From Brevinema_A sp051647245 (GTDB lineage Bacteria; Spirochaetota; Brevinematia; Brevinematales; Brevinemataceae): a stretch of 63,998 nucleotides of DNA. Where the stretch lies: assembly GCA_051647245.1 (NCBI GenBank), contig JBOFDS010000010.1:1-63998 (forward strand), in the 5' to 3' direction. The position numbers and the translations under genes are program-made. Below the pieces are notes generated by a model. The model made no database searches. It saw nothing but the letters and a program-made list of their open reading frames with translations, and was not told the origin of the DNA. Of the stretch, positions 33,439-43,113 are shown piece by piece (the stretch's first letter is position 1; the number at the start of each line of letters is the position of its first letter).

Positions 33439-33467
33439 ATTATGAGAGATAATTAATAATTTGTCAA
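33439..33467 (-). promoter_or_regulatory. Promoter of the exported-protein gene and tig
   Basis: TTGACA (33467-33462), 17 bp, CATAAT (33444-33439). Transcription would start at or within a few bases of the ATG at 33431. Confidence 0.8.
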
Positions 33468-33493
33468 ATATTTTTTATTTATCGGTATTTAGA

Positions 33494-33522
33494 TTGAATT
33501 TTTTGTGTGATTTGTGTATAAT
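33494..33522 (+). promoter_or_regulatory. Promoter of pcrA
   Basis: TTGAAT (33494-33499), 17 bp, TATAAT (33517-33522), 39 bp before the GTG start of pcrA. Confidence 0.75.
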
Positions 33523-33561
33523 TTACCTTAGGAATAAGCAAAAATCACTAGGAGGTTCAAG

Positions 33562-36051
33562 GTGAACGATCTATTTTCTGGCTCACTTTTTGATAATCAA
33601 GATAATAAACAACAAGAACAATCTCAGGATAATTTTGCTGATTTCTTAAAAAATGTTGAGCTTGAGGAAGAAACTCCCATTGCTCAACCTGAAGAAGAAG
33701 CTCCGTCTTTGTCTACTTATAGAGCACCCTATCACAATTATAACTCCATCCCAACTCATTACGCTCCACTTCCAGCCGATTTTCTCGATCTCATGAATGA
33801 CGAACAAAAAAAAGCCGTCCTCCACGATGAGGGATCTTTGTTGATCCTTGCAGGAGCAGGATCTGGTAAGACTAGGGTGATCACACATCGCTTTGCGCAG
33901 CTCATTCACAAGCATAATCTCAAAATACATAATATCCTTTGTGTGACTTTTACCAACAAAGCAGCTGGTGAGATGAAAGAGCGTATTTCTGGGCTTCTCG
34001 GTGTCAATATGCGTATGTCTTGGGTGAAGACCTTCCACTCTATGTGTACGATGATCCTTCGTGATCATGCGCATCGTATTGGTTTTTCACAGGAATTTAC
34101 AATCTATGACTCTGCTGATACCAAAAATACAATCAAAAAAATCATGGAAAGACTTAATATCGATCCTGCCGAAAATATGGACAAAATAATCATTCGCGCT
34201 ATCGGTTCTGCAAAGGAAGAATTGATTCTACCTGATCAAATGGAAAAAAACGCTCGTAATCCTCTAGACATCACTATAGCACAAGTTTATAAAGAATATC
34301 AATCCATCCTCAAACAAAACCAAGCGATGGATTTTGGTGATTTGATTATCAATACTATCGCCTTATTAGAAAACTGCCCCGATGTGCGTCAGCAATATCA
34401 AGAACAATGGCATTTTGTGATGGCAGATGAGTTTCAAGATACGAACAAACCTCAATACCACTTACTAAGGCTTTTGAGCCGAAATTTGAATAATGTCTGT
34501 GTCGTTGGTGATGATGACCAGTCTATTTATGGTTGGCGTGGAGCTCGAGTAGAAAATATTCGTCAATTTCAGGAAGAATTCCATGCAGATGTGATTCGTC
34601 TTGAAAAAAATTACCGTTCTCATGGCACTATTCTCGAAGCTGCAAATGCTATCGTTAAGTCTATCAAAGGACGTATGCCTAAGACTCTCAAAGCTGTCCG
34701 TGAAAAGGGAGAAAAGATCATTTTTCGTTCCTTGTATAATGATAGAGAGCAGGCAAGTTATGTGTACGAGCAGATGCAGTCTCTCATTGCTCAGGGGAAA
34801 AATTATAAAGATATAGCGATTCTCTACCGCACCAACGCGCAATCTCGTGTCCTTGAAGAGATGCTCACACGTCATCAGATCCCTTTCAAGATCTATGGTG
34901 GACAGCGATTCTATGACAGGGCTGAGGTCAAAGATATTTTATGTTATCTCCGTCTTATTGTCAATCCACGTGATGCGGAGGCTTTTGATAGAATTGTTAA
35001 TGTGCCAAAACGTAAAATCGGGGATGTCAGTAAGGCTAAATTGACTGAATTTATGCAATTTGCTCAAATTTCCTACCCAGAAATGTGTCTCCAAGCACAT
35101 CAGATTAATGGTCTTGGTAAAGCAGTGGCGGATTCCCTTCTTAATTTAGGAAAAATCCTGCAAGAGCTAAAAGAAACTGCTGAGTCCACTGCTCCTACTC
35201 AAGTCATCAAAATTCTTGTGGAATCTATTCAATACTTTGATGCCTATTTGGTGCCAAGATATGGCACACACGAAGCGGAAGATCGATTTAACAATATCCA
35301 AGAGCTTGTCAATGCTGTAAAAGTCTTTGAAGAAGCTAATCCAAATTCTATGATCGCAGATTTCTTACGTGAGGCGAGTTTGCTTTCTTCTTTACATGAG
35401 GAAGAAGTTGAGGATGAAAATGTTGTTTCTTTGATGACAATCCATAGTGCGAAGGGCTTGGAATTTCCCGTTGTCTTTGTTGTAGGAATTGCTGAGGGAC
35501 TTTTGCCTCTCTCTAGCGCTCGTGATGATAAGGATCTTGATGAAGAAAAACGTCTCTTCTACGTTGCCATTACAAGAGCTATGGACAAACTTTATCTTAC
35601 CTACGAACAGCAATCTATGCGTTATGGTGATATCATGTTTAATGATAAATCGCATTTTATTGACGCGATTCCTGTGGAATTACTTGATATGCAAAAACCA
35701 TCTTTCAAGTCTCAAGAACGCGATAATTTCACAAAAAGTTACAAATATTCAGAAAAGGGTGGGCGATCTTACGGGAAGTCTTCCTACCAAAAACAAGGTG
35801 AAACAAAGCGTGTGAAAGATACCCATTCTGTGCAAGATGCTTTATCCACAACATCAGCAGCACCTGTGAAAGCTGAAAAAATCAAAGATATTTCAGAAAT
35901 CTCTGTCGGCGATAGAGTATTACATCCTATGTTTGGACAAGGCTCTGTCAAGACTGTATCAAAAGCGATGGCAATGGTTGATTTCGATAATTTCAGCTCT
36001 CAACCCATCATGAAAAGTGCTATTCCAAGCTTAAAAAAAGTTATCTCATAG
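33562..36051 (+). CDS. pcrA: ATP-dependent DNA helicase PcrA/UvrD
   Basis: A 3'-5' SF1A helicase for repair and replication restart. The 829-residue protein has a Q-motif before AGAGSGKT (Walker A, 97-104), motif Ia (CVTFTNKAAGEMKERI), motif II DEFQDTN, motif III GDDDQSIYGWRGA, motif IV LEKNYRS, motif V VSLMTIHSAKGLEFPVVFVVG and motif VI EEKRLFYVAITRAMDKLYLTY. It is longer than usual: about 70 acidic residues precede the helicase core, and the C-terminus carries a Ser/Lys-rich linker and a VGDRVLHPMFGQGSV-type tail as in PcrA. GTG start at 33562 behind AGGAGGT. wzx-like gene follows by 9 bp. Confidence 0.95.
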   Translation: MNDLFSGSLFDNQDNKQQEQSQDNFADFLKNVELEEETPIAQPEEEAPSLSTYRAPYHNYNSIPTHYAPLPADFLDLMNDEQKKAVLHDEGSLLILAGAGSGKTRVITHRFAQLIHKHNLKIHNILCVTFTNKAAGEMKERISGLLGVNMRMSWVKTFHSMCTMILRDHAHRIGFSQEFTIYDSADTKNTIKKIMERLNIDPAENMDKIIIRAIGSAKEELILPDQMEKNARNPLDITIAQVYKEYQSILKQNQAMDFGDLIINTIALLENCPDVRQQYQEQWHFVMADEFQDTNKPQYHLLRLLSRNLNNVCVVGDDDQSIYGWRGARVENIRQFQEEFHADVIRLEKNYRSHGTILEAANAIVKSIKGRMPKTLKAVREKGEKIIFRSLYNDREQASYVYEQMQSLIAQGKNYKDIAILYRTNAQSRVLEEMLTRHQIPFKIYGGQRFYDRAEVKDILCYLRLIVNPRDAEAFDRIVNVPKRKIGDVSKAKLTEFMQFAQISYPEMCLQAHQINGLGKAVADSLLNLGKILQELKETAESTAPTQVIKILVESIQYFDAYLVPRYGTHEAEDRFNNIQELVNAVKVFEEANPNSMIADFLREASLLSSLHEEEVEDENVVSLMTIHSAKGLEFPVVFVVGIAEGLLPLSSARDDKDLDEEKRLFYVAITRAMDKLYLTYEQQSMRYGDIMFNDKSHFIDAIPVELLDMQKPSFKSQERDNFTKSYKYSEKGGRSYGKSSYQKQGETKRVKDTHSVQDALSTTSAAPVKAEKIKDISEISVGDRVLHPMFGQGSVKTVSKAMAMVDFDNFSSQPIMKSAIPSLKKVIS

Positions 36052-36060
36052 AAGGTTATT

Positions 36061-37332
36061 ATGTTAAAAAATAAAATGCTCCTCGGTTCTGCGTTTTATT
36101 CTGTCGGAAATATGGCAGGAGCAGGTTTAAATATGCTCTATCAATTCATTCTCATGCTTTTTTTGGTGAGCGATGATTATGGGATAATTCAACCTTTGCT
36201 GCAGTTTGTGGGGCTTTTAGTGCTGCCTGTAGCAGCATATCAATATGCATTAACAAAGCATTTTGGTGATAGTTCAGAAGAAGCCATCAAATACGAATCT
36301 ATTCTTAATTTCCGTAAAATGATTCTGTTATCAATTGGTATTAGTATCTTATGGTTTGCACTTACTCCATTCATGCAGAAACAATTTCACGTCGATAATA
36401 CACCTATTTTTGTGTTTTTATTGATTTCTTTACTACTACAAGTCATCCAAGCTCCTTTTGTGAGCCGTCTTCAAGCAGAAAAAGAATTTTTTGTCGCTGG
36501 CTTAACACAATTAATACAAGGTGTCGTGCGTATGAGTGTTGGTCTGCTCATTGTTTGGAAGTTACCAAACATTTTTGGAGCAATGCTTGGAGTTATCATT
36601 AGTAATATTTCTTTAATTTTTGGAAACATGTATCTTTATCTAGGATCTGTATTTCAAAAAATCCCTTCCGATTTCTCTCCAAAACCCATTTCTTTGAAAT
36701 TATTATTTGTCTCTTTGGGGTCAGTAGGATTATTTTCCCTACTAATTTATTCCGACACAGTTCTTGTCCGATCCATTCATCCAGAATTATCAGGTATTTT
36801 TGCTAGTTCCAATCTCCTTGGCAAAGGGATGATCTTTTTAACTGCAGGAATTTCTTTTGTTGTCCTCCCGTTAATGGCCGAACAGCTACACGACATGAAA
36901 AAAGCTTTGTGGATTGGTTTTGCTTGTCTTTTGACCCTAGTACTGATGTATATTGGATTTTTTATGATCGTAGATGAGTATCTTGGACAATTTTTATTTG
37001 GTAAAGAGCCCTTGATCTTAGAAGGATTTAAACAATATTTTACATTTTATAATCTTATGTTTTTACCGTATCCGCTTATTTACTACTTTCTTAATTATTA
37101 TTTGGTCAAAGAAAGCACCTTCTATCCTATCCTTTTATTGATTTCTAATATAATATTATTTTATGGAATTCTGAGCTATGGTAAAACCATTGATAATATT
37201 ATTATAACCTTAGGGTCTGTTGGCTATGGCACCTTGTTGATAGTTTTAGTGCATTCTATTTTTACACGAGAAAAAGGCTCCGTGCATGAAGAACAAGTTG
37301 ATGAATCTCAAATCGAAAAAAGCTCCATTTAA
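36061..37332 (+). CDS. Wzx-like polysaccharide/lipid-linked oligosaccharide flippase
   Basis: A 423-residue membrane protein with about 12 hydrophobic helices of the MOP superfamily. The first helix region MLKNKMLLGSAFYSVGNMAGAGLNMLYQ and the GIIQPLLQFVGLLV segment resemble polysaccharide biosynthesis flippases (Wzx, MurJ, RfbX). The C-terminus is a hydrophilic Glu-rich tail. The substrate is unknown; the surface-glycan cluster at 60773 and the sugar-activating genes at 27082 are possible sources. It is 9 bp downstream of pcrA, an unusual partner. A terminator shared with the patatin gene follows. Confidence 0.82.
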   Translation: MLKNKMLLGSAFYSVGNMAGAGLNMLYQFILMLFLVSDDYGIIQPLLQFVGLLVLPVAAYQYALTKHFGDSSEEAIKYESILNFRKMILLSIGISILWFALTPFMQKQFHVDNTPIFVFLLISLLLQVIQAPFVSRLQAEKEFFVAGLTQLIQGVVRMSVGLLIVWKLPNIFGAMLGVIISNISLIFGNMYLYLGSVFQKIPSDFSPKPISLKLLFVSLGSVGLFSLLIYSDTVLVRSIHPELSGIFASSNLLGKGMIFLTAGISFVVLPLMAEQLHDMKKALWIGFACLLTLVLMYIGFFMIVDEYLGQFLFGKEPLILEGFKQYFTFYNLMFLPYPLIYYFLNYYLVKESTFYPILLLISNIILFYGILSYGKTIDNIIITLGSVGYGTLLIVLVHSIFTREKGSVHEEQVDESQIEKSSI

Positions 37333-37343
37333 GGAGCTTTTTT
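37316..37343. terminator. Bidirectional terminator between wzx-like and patatin genes
   Basis: An 11-bp stem (37316-37326 with 37333-37343), 6-base loop, A-run and T-run on either side. Confidence 0.88.
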
Positions 37344-38230
37344 TATAATTCATTGAATATTTTTTTTGTTTGAGTGTAACCGTCAAGAGTTAATGAGATT
37401 TTTAATTTTTGCAAATTATTGATCGATGGGATATAAGAGCTATCTAATGCGACAGTAAGCTCTGGTTTATAGAGTTGATACTCAAGTCTGGTAATATATG
37501 ATTGATTCATATAAAAAGAACGTATCAAAGGCTCCGTAAAAGGCAAAGCCTTGAAGGGTCTATATTTATTAAAAGCCTGATTAAATGTGTGAAGTTGTTT
37601 TTCGTCCATCCCTTCATACATAAAAAGATTCGAAGCCAAACACACACCATCAAATCTTTCTTTAACAATACCAACGGGCACAGATCCTGTAACACCACCG
37701 TCAACAAGCACGGAGTAATGCTCATGATCATCTTTACTGTCAACAATATTTGGAGAAAAGATTCCAGGAATTGAACAACTAGCCTTTACCGCAAAACCTA
37801 AATTTCCTTGATCAAAAATCACTTCTGTGAAGTTTTCGATGTCAATTGCTCGACAAACAAAAGGAATAGGGAGATCCTCTATTTTTTTATTATCAACCAA
37901 TCTGTTTAATTCTTTCATAATTTTTTCACCTGTCAGAAATCCCTTATTATGGAATTTTAAACTGGGTGACCCTACACCTATAAGATCAAAAAGGCTCTCT
38001 GTATGATCATCAAGAATATCACTAATTTCTTTAGTATTAAATCCTGAAGCAAAGAGACCACCAACTAGAGAACCGATACTAACTCCAGCGACGTAAGAAA
38101 CAGGTATTTTATCCTCTTCTAAAGCTTTAAGAACCCCAAGATGAAAGAATCCTCTCATCCCGCCGCCGCCAAGAGCCAAACCCAATCCTTTAGATTGGAT
38201 TTTTTTTTTAATATTTTTTTGACCAAACAT
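37343..38230 (-). CDS. Patatin-like phospholipase (RssA/YchK family)
   Basis: A 295-residue serine hydrolase. It has the oxyanion loop GLGLALGGGGMRGFFHLGVLKAL, the nucleophile motif GVSIGS (Ser at about residue 51) and the catalytic Asp in LVDGGVTGSVPVGIV. No signal peptide, so it is cytoplasmic or peripheral. Family members release fatty acids from phospholipids. It starts 21 bp after the pbp1A stop on the same strand, so it probably shares that transcript, and both act at the envelope. A ribosome site is AAAGGG. Confidence 0.9.
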   Translation of the reverse strand: MFGQKNIKKKIQSKGLGLALGGGGMRGFFHLGVLKALEEDKIPVSYVAGVSIGSLVGGLFASGFNTKEISDILDDHTESLFDLIGVGSPSLKFHNKGFLTGEKIMKELNRLVDNKKIEDLPIPFVCRAIDIENFTEVIFDQGNLGFAVKASCSIPGIFSPNIVDSKDDHEHYSVLVDGGVTGSVPVGIVKERFDGVCLASNLFMYEGMDEKQLHTFNQAFNKYRPFKALPFTEPLIRSFYMNQSYITRLEYQLYKPELTVALDSSYIPSINNLQKLKISLTLDGYTQTKKIFNEL

Positions 38231-38251
38231 AATTTTCCCTTTCTCTAAATT

Positions 38252-40738
38252 TTAGAGACCCTCTGAAAGATCAAAGGAAAGATCTAGGTCTTCTGATGAT
38301 ACTGTTTCTTCTAACAAATACGGATCATTTGGTCTTGTGGTCATTTCTTCTGACTGAACACTTCTTAAATCAACAGATTGACCAGAGACTTCGTAGGAAG
38401 TTTGTTGAGTTAGTTGAGCCTGGATTTGGTTAACAAGCTTTGGATTTCCATAAGTTTGAGGAGCTGTTCCAGGTACAAAATACTCTACATAACCATCTGG
38501 ATCCGATGCTGATGTTAAAAGACCTGTATAAGGAGAAACAAAAGCTGCTTGGAGCCCTGATTTATTGACTCTAAATGGTAATTCTTTAGGCTTTGAGATA
38601 TCATTAATTTTATTCATGTAATTCATCCAAGGTGGTGCAGACACAAGAGCACTCGCACGACCACGACCAAGCGATTTACCAGCTCTATCAAGACCTACCC
38701 ACACGACCGTAGATGTTTTATCTGTAAATCCAGCAAACCACGCATCTGTCCAATTGGCAGAAGTTCCTGATTTTGCCCCTGTCATTGCAAATCCTTTGAA
38801 CCCAGCTCTAACTGCAGCAGGTCGACCAGTACCTCTAATAATAACATCATTAAGAATACTTTGCATCAATTTAGCTGTAGCTGGAGAAATTACTTGCTGA
38901 CGCTGTTTTGCAAGATGAGGTGTCTTAAAATCATCAATCATCTTACCATTTCGATCGTAAACGTAAAGAATACTAATTGGGTCAACTGTCTTACCACCAT
39001 TAATGAAGACACTATAAGCCTGAGCCACAGACATCGGAGTAGCAATACCTGTTCCAAGAGCTGTAGCTATTTGATTGTGGAAACGTCTTTCAAGAACTTT
39101 ATGATCTTTCTCACCTAAGAAAAGAGCTAATTTTTGGAGCATATTTTGGTAGCCAATCTGTTTAAGTAATTTTTCCCAAACCTTAATTGTTACAATATTA
39201 ATACTGAGAGTAAGCGCACGTCTAACTGTCATTGCTCCGGAGTAGGTACCATTATAGTTTCTAGGTGTCCAAGTCGTTCCGTTAGGAAGACGGTAAGAAA
39301 TGATTTCATCTACAAAGATCTCTGATGGAGTAATGATTTTAGCATCTAAAGCCATCGCAAAAATAATAGCTTTAAAGGTAGATCCCATCTGACGACGAGC
39401 TTGAGTTGATCTGTTGAATTGGTTAGCCACATTGAAGTGACGACCTCCAACCATTGCTTGAACATAGCCTGTTTCAGGATCAAGAGAAATCAACGCACCT
39501 TCAACATTATCAATCTTTCGATCAACAAGCCGCTCAACATTGTATAATTTTTCAATTTCTTCACTGGCCGTACTGGTTCCTAGCATTTGAGAAGCAAGAA
39601 GCATTAGATCTTGATCAGAAGCCACCATGTTTTTAACGGTCTCTTTTGTACGATTATCACTGAAAGTAAAGCTATCCATACCAAAAGAAGTACCTATCAA
39701 ATCTAAAATATCAATATAGTTTTCATTTAAATAGCGATGACTTCTAATATTGTTTTCGGAATAAAGTGCTTGCTCATTGGAAAGAGCTTTTTCCATTTCA
39801 AGATTGGCAACTTTTTGAAAGTCTAAATCAAGAGTTGTATAGATTTGTAAACCACCAGAATAAAGTAAATCTTCACCGTAACGCTCTAAGACTTGCTGGC
39901 GTACATATTCGGCAAAGAATGGAGCTGGATTTTTATCGTCTGTAATATTTCTTGTAGCAGCAATGAATGATGAATCATAATTCAACCAAAAATCTTCGAA
40001 TGTTTCATTTGCAAGATCTTGAGAAATATACCCTTCTTTAACCATAGAATTCAAAACAACACGATGACGTGCTTGAGCTCTTTTATAATCATTAATAGGG
40101 GAATAGCCTGAAGGAGCTTGAGGAAGACCTGCTAAGAAACTAGCCTCAGCTAGTGAGAGATCTTTTGCTTGTTTATCAAAATAAAATTGAGATGCAGACT
40201 GAATCCCATATTGACCATGTCCAAAGTAAATTAAGTTAAAATATAGTTCAAGGATCTCTTCTTTGGAATACTTTTTTTCAATCTGAAACGCATACCAAAG
40301 CTCAATAACTTTACGTTTGATGGAGCGTGAGCTATCTGTGAATAATAACTTTGCAAGCTGTTGAGTTAAACCAGAACCACCACGCGCACGACGACCACGT
40401 AAAGGATCAATCAAAGTTCCTTGCACCATAGCCGTAAAATTGGCTCCATTATGTGAGTAAAATTTATTATCTTCCGTTGCAACAATCGCTCTGATAAGGT
40501 TTTGAGGGAGGTCATTAAACGCAACAATAGAACGTTTTTCCAAGAAAAACTCAGATATCAATCTCCCTTTAACATCGTATATTTTAGAAGGAACTGAGAA
40601 ATGGGAGTAGGCGTCTAATTGACTCACATCTTGGAGATCATTAAAAGCGATGACCAATTTTGTCATCCCAATACCCGTACCTAATGCAAGAACACCTAAT
40701 ATAATAAATAGTTTGATCTGCCAACTCTTTAAAGACAT
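38252..40738 (-). CDS. mrcA: Class A penicillin-binding protein 1A (glycosyltransferase/transpeptidase)
   Basis: The bifunctional enzyme polymerises and crosslinks peptidoglycan. The 828-residue protein has one N-terminal membrane anchor (about 8-30), the GT51 domain with catalytic ATEDNKFYSHNG (Glu89), GGSGLTQQLAKLLF and ELYFNLIYFGHGQYGI, and the transpeptidase with STFK (Ser453, Lys456), SIN in TLSINIVTIKV and the third motif as KSGTS rather than the more usual KTGTT. The C-terminus is acidic and Ser-rich. AAGGT precedes the ATG at 40738. It is divergent from the SurA-like gene. Confidence 0.93.
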   Translation of the reverse strand: MSLKSWQIKLFIILGVLALGTGIGMTKLVIAFNDLQDVSQLDAYSHFSVPSKIYDVKGRLISEFFLEKRSIVAFNDLPQNLIRAIVATEDNKFYSHNGANFTAMVQGTLIDPLRGRRARGGSGLTQQLAKLLFTDSSRSIKRKVIELWYAFQIEKKYSKEEILELYFNLIYFGHGQYGIQSASQFYFDKQAKDLSLAEASFLAGLPQAPSGYSPINDYKRAQARHRVVLNSMVKEGYISQDLANETFEDFWLNYDSSFIAATRNITDDKNPAPFFAEYVRQQVLERYGEDLLYSGGLQIYTTLDLDFQKVANLEMEKALSNEQALYSENNIRSHRYLNENYIDILDLIGTSFGMDSFTFSDNRTKETVKNMVASDQDLMLLASQMLGTSTASEEIEKLYNVERLVDRKIDNVEGALISLDPETGYVQAMVGGRHFNVANQFNRSTQARRQMGSTFKAIIFAMALDAKIITPSEIFVDEIISYRLPNGTTWTPRNYNGTYSGAMTVRRALTLSINIVTIKVWEKLLKQIGYQNMLQKLALFLGEKDHKVLERRFHNQIATALGTGIATPMSVAQAYSVFINGGKTVDPISILYVYDRNGKMIDDFKTPHLAKQRQQVISPATAKLMQSILNDVIIRGTGRPAAVRAGFKGFAMTGAKSGTSANWTDAWFAGFTDKTSTVVWVGLDRAGKSLGRGRASALVSAPPWMNYMNKINDISKPKELPFRVNKSGLQAAFVSPYTGLLTSASDPDGYVEYFVPGTAPQTYGNPKLVNQIQAQLTQQTSYEVSGQSVDLRSVQSEEMTTRPNDPYLLEETVSSEDLDLSFDLSEGL

Positions 40739-40854
40739 ATACGTACCTTAACCTACTATTTGATTGTTTCTCCATATTGTACTATTTTTCACAAGAAAAA
40801 TCAAATTTCTTTCCTATTTAATTCACTTTCAATCAAAATACTGTCTTTTTGAGA

Positions 40855-40883
40855 TTGCATTTTTTTTTCAAATCGAGTATGAT
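40855..40883 (+). promoter_or_regulatory. Promoter of the SurA-like gene
   Basis: TTGCAT (40855-40860), 17 bp, TATGAT (40878-40883), 20 bp before the ATG at 40904. Confidence 0.6.
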
Positions 40884-40903
40884 ATATTTGAAGGGGGAGT
40901 TTT

Positions 40904-41515
40904 ATGTTATTATTTAGAAAAACATTAATGCTGCTATGTTTATTTCCTGTATTTTCCTTTGCTAATGCAAATGATAAAATCCGAGATAATATTAAAGAAT
41001 ACTTTACAGAGTGGATTTCTCAAAAACACAATAATTGGGCTTTTGAGATAGATGGAGTACAATTTTCACCAGAAGGTTTGGAATATGGATTAAAAGCCGT
41101 ATCTTCAAATGTTGCAAATCTCCCTAAAAGCGAGCAACAGCAAATTAAAGACGCTTTTATTCAAACCTTTATTGATCAGAATACAATTTTGATCAACTCT
41201 TATAAGGACTTGCTGGAACATGAAAATTTTGATCTTTTGATTCAAGAATTTTTCAGACAAGCAGCAACACAACTCTGGTTAGAGAAAGAGCTTGCAAAAA
41301 ATCCAAAAGCAATTGAGCCTACTAAAAAAGAAATTGATACGTTTTTTCAAGAAAATTCAGAAATTCTTTTGAAGAGAGGCTTATCTGCATCACAAATTAT
41401 GGAGTACAGCACTCAACAACTTAAACAGCGTAAAATTCAAGAGTGGACACAGGCGAAAATTAAAGAGTTACGTGACTCTTCAAATGTAAAAGTCAATCCA
41501 AAACTTAAAAAATAA
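40904..41515 (+). CDS. SurA N-terminal domain-like periplasmic protein (no PPIase domain)
   Basis: A 203-residue exported protein with a signal peptide (about 1-22, ending FANA). The helical mature part, with charged/aromatic pattern and KEIDTFFQENSEILLKRG, resembles the substrate-binding N-terminal domain of SurA/PpiC-type chaperones, but there is no parvulin PPIase domain. It would assist outer-membrane protein folding if so. GGGGGAG precedes the ATG. It stands alone between divergent pbp1A and convergent recX. Confidence 0.6.
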   Translation: MLLFRKTLMLLCLFPVFSFANANDKIRDNIKEYFTEWISQKHNNWAFEIDGVQFSPEGLEYGLKAVSSNVANLPKSEQQQIKDAFIQTFIDQNTILINSYKDLLEHENFDLLIQEFFRQAATQLWLEKELAKNPKAIEPTKKEIDTFFQENSEILLKRGLSASQIMEYSTQQLKQRKIQEWTQAKIKELRDSSNVKVNPKLKK

Positions 41516-41516
41516 C

Positions 41517-41549
41517 AAAAAACACACCTCTAAAAGGTGTGTTTTTTTA
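41517..41549. terminator. Bidirectional terminator between SurA-like gene and recX
   Basis: An 11-bp stem (41519-41529 with 41535-41545), 5-base loop, then T-run on the plus strand and a matching A-run on the left. The recX stop lies in it. Confidence 0.87.
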
Positions 41550-42012
41550 TAAATTCATCAGATACTTTTTTTGATATATGATAAGAAAATCCTCGTCTCA
41601 CTAAGAAAGCTATCACTTTTTCTCGATCAGGAATACTATAACGATATTTCTGAGAGAGAGTCTGCCAAACCTGATCTTCTTCGCTAAATTCTTCTTCATC
41701 AAGGTATTCATTTAATTTTTCAGCAATAAGCTCTTTATCGAATCCTTTTTTTTGTAGTTCCAATTTAGTTTTATAGAGAGAAAAAAGTTTAGAGTTAATA
41801 AATTGTTGAATATATAGTTCTATAATTTTTTCATCATTAATCAATCCAAATCCCAGTAATTCCTTAAGAAGTAACTCTTCTTGTTCAAGGGTAGCATTCA
41901 AAGAATTGAGTTTTTTTTTCACTTCTTGTAGAGATCTTGGGCGGTAATTAATATAGTAAAGAACCTTATCTCGTAACTTTTCTATAGAATATACTTTGTC
42001 ATGACGTCGCAT
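41530..42012 (-). CDS. recX: Regulatory protein RecX
   Basis: RecX caps RecA filaments and limits recombination. The 160-residue protein has the N-terminal signature LRDKVLYYINYRPRSLQEVKKKL, repeated three-helix modules and the C-terminal REKVIAFLVRRGFSYHISKKV. recA is not nearby. Its ATG at 42012 is two bases past the TAG of gpsA (42014), so it is translated with gpsA. Confidence 0.9.
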   Translation of the reverse strand: MRRHDKVYSIEKLRDKVLYYINYRPRSLQEVKKKLNSLNATLEQEELLLKELLGFGLINDEKIIELYIQQFINSKLFSLYKTKLELQKKGFDKELIAEKLNEYLDEEEFSEEDQVWQTLSQKYRYSIPDREKVIAFLVRRGFSYHISKKVSDEFIKKHTF

Positions 42013-42013
42013 A

Positions 42014-43015
42014 CTATCCGATATTGTTTTCGTTTGTTAAAGGTCTATCAATGAGCATATTTTTCCACTCATCTAAAGTGATATTCTCATATAAAATACC
42101 ATATACTGCATCGATAATCGGAGTTTCGATATTATGTTCTTTTGCATATTGATGGATCTGTTTTACTGCTCGAACACCTTCAGGAACTTGAGTCATACTT
42201 TCTTCAATATCTTTAACATTACGTCCTAAGAAGATTTGTTTACCTACGTAGCGGTTTCGAGAATTTTCAGAGAAACATGTAACGATCAAATCGCCCATCC
42301 CTGTAAGACCTGTGAATGTTGAAGGTTTTGCTCCAATAGCAACACCAAAACGAGTCATTTCAATAATACCACGAGTCACGAGGGCAGCCAAAGCATTTTC
42401 CCCAAGATCTGCTGCAACAACAACACCTGCTGCAATAGCAATGATATTTTTTATCGCTGCACCAATTTCAACCCCAATGGGATCGTTATTTGTATAAATT
42501 CTGGTCCAAGAACTAGTAAAAGCTTCTTGGACAATCTTAGCTGAGTCATCATTTTCAGAAGAAGCAACTAAACAAGTGAATTTTTTACGACTCGTATCTT
42601 CTGCGTGAGAAGGCCCACTAAGCGCAACAACAGCTTTTCTATTTGGGATATATTCTTCAATAAGGTCTGTCATCGTACGGATTGGATCTAACTCAATCCC
42701 TTTTGTTGCACTAACAATGATCTGTTCTTTAGTTACAAAAGGAGCTATCTGTTTGAAAAGATCTGTACAAAACTTACTTGGCACAACAATTACAATAAGA
42801 TCTTTGCCCTTGATAGCAGACTCTAGATCTGATTCCACTTGAACACCTTTCACAGGAACACCTGGTAGGTATTTTGAATTTTCTTGATTGGTTTTAATGT
42901 CCTCTAGAACATCTGGAAATGCGTTCCAAAGAGTAGTTTCATTATTTTCAGCACATACAACGGAGAGAGCTGTACCCCAACTACCTGCTCCAAGAATAGC
43001 AATTTTATAAGACAT
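42014..43015 (-). CDS. gpsA: Glycerol-3-phosphate dehydrogenase [NAD(P)+]
   Basis: GpsA makes sn-glycerol 3-phosphate from dihydroxyacetone phosphate for phospholipid synthesis. The 333-residue protein has the Rossmann start IAILGAGSWGTALSVVCAENN, the VVALSGPSHAEDTSRKKFT motif, GVEIGAAIKNIIAIAAGVVVAADLGENALAALVTRGIIEM with the catalytic Lys, and a GLTGMGDLIVTCFSENSRNR block. GAGGT precedes the ATG. recX is translationally coupled downstream. A promoter just upstream nests in the T-run of the next terminator. Confidence 0.96.
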   Translation of the reverse strand: MSYKIAILGAGSWGTALSVVCAENNETTLWNAFPDVLEDIKTNQENSKYLPGVPVKGVQVESDLESAIKGKDLIVIVVPSKFCTDLFKQIAPFVTKEQIIVSATKGIELDPIRTMTDLIEEYIPNRKAVVALSGPSHAEDTSRKKFTCLVASSENDDSAKIVQEAFTSSWTRIYTNNDPIGVEIGAAIKNIIAIAAGVVVAADLGENALAALVTRGIIEMTRFGVAIGAKPSTFTGLTGMGDLIVTCFSENSRNRYVGKQIFLGRNVKDIEESMTQVPEGVRAVKQIHQYAKEHNIETPIIDAVYGILYENITLDEWKNMLIDRPLTNENNIG

Positions 43016-43045
43016 AACAAACCTCGTAAGATGTAATTTGATTAT

Positions 43046-43074
43046 ATTATAATATAGTTAAAAAAAATAGTCAA
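43046..43074 (-). promoter_or_regulatory. Promoter of gpsA-recX
   Basis: TTGACT (43074-43069), 17 bp, TATAAT (43051-43046) on the minus strand. The -35 box directly follows the T-run of the preceding terminator. Confidence 0.8.
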
Positions 43075-43109
43075 ATAAAAACCCTTCAATATTAAGTTAT
43101 TGAAGGGTT
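43072..43109 (-). terminator. Terminator of the plsC-scpA-scpB operon
   Basis: A 12-bp stem (43080-43091 with 43098-43109), 6-base loop and T-run TTTTTATTT on the minus strand. Confidence 0.9.
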
Positions 43110-43113
43110 GATT

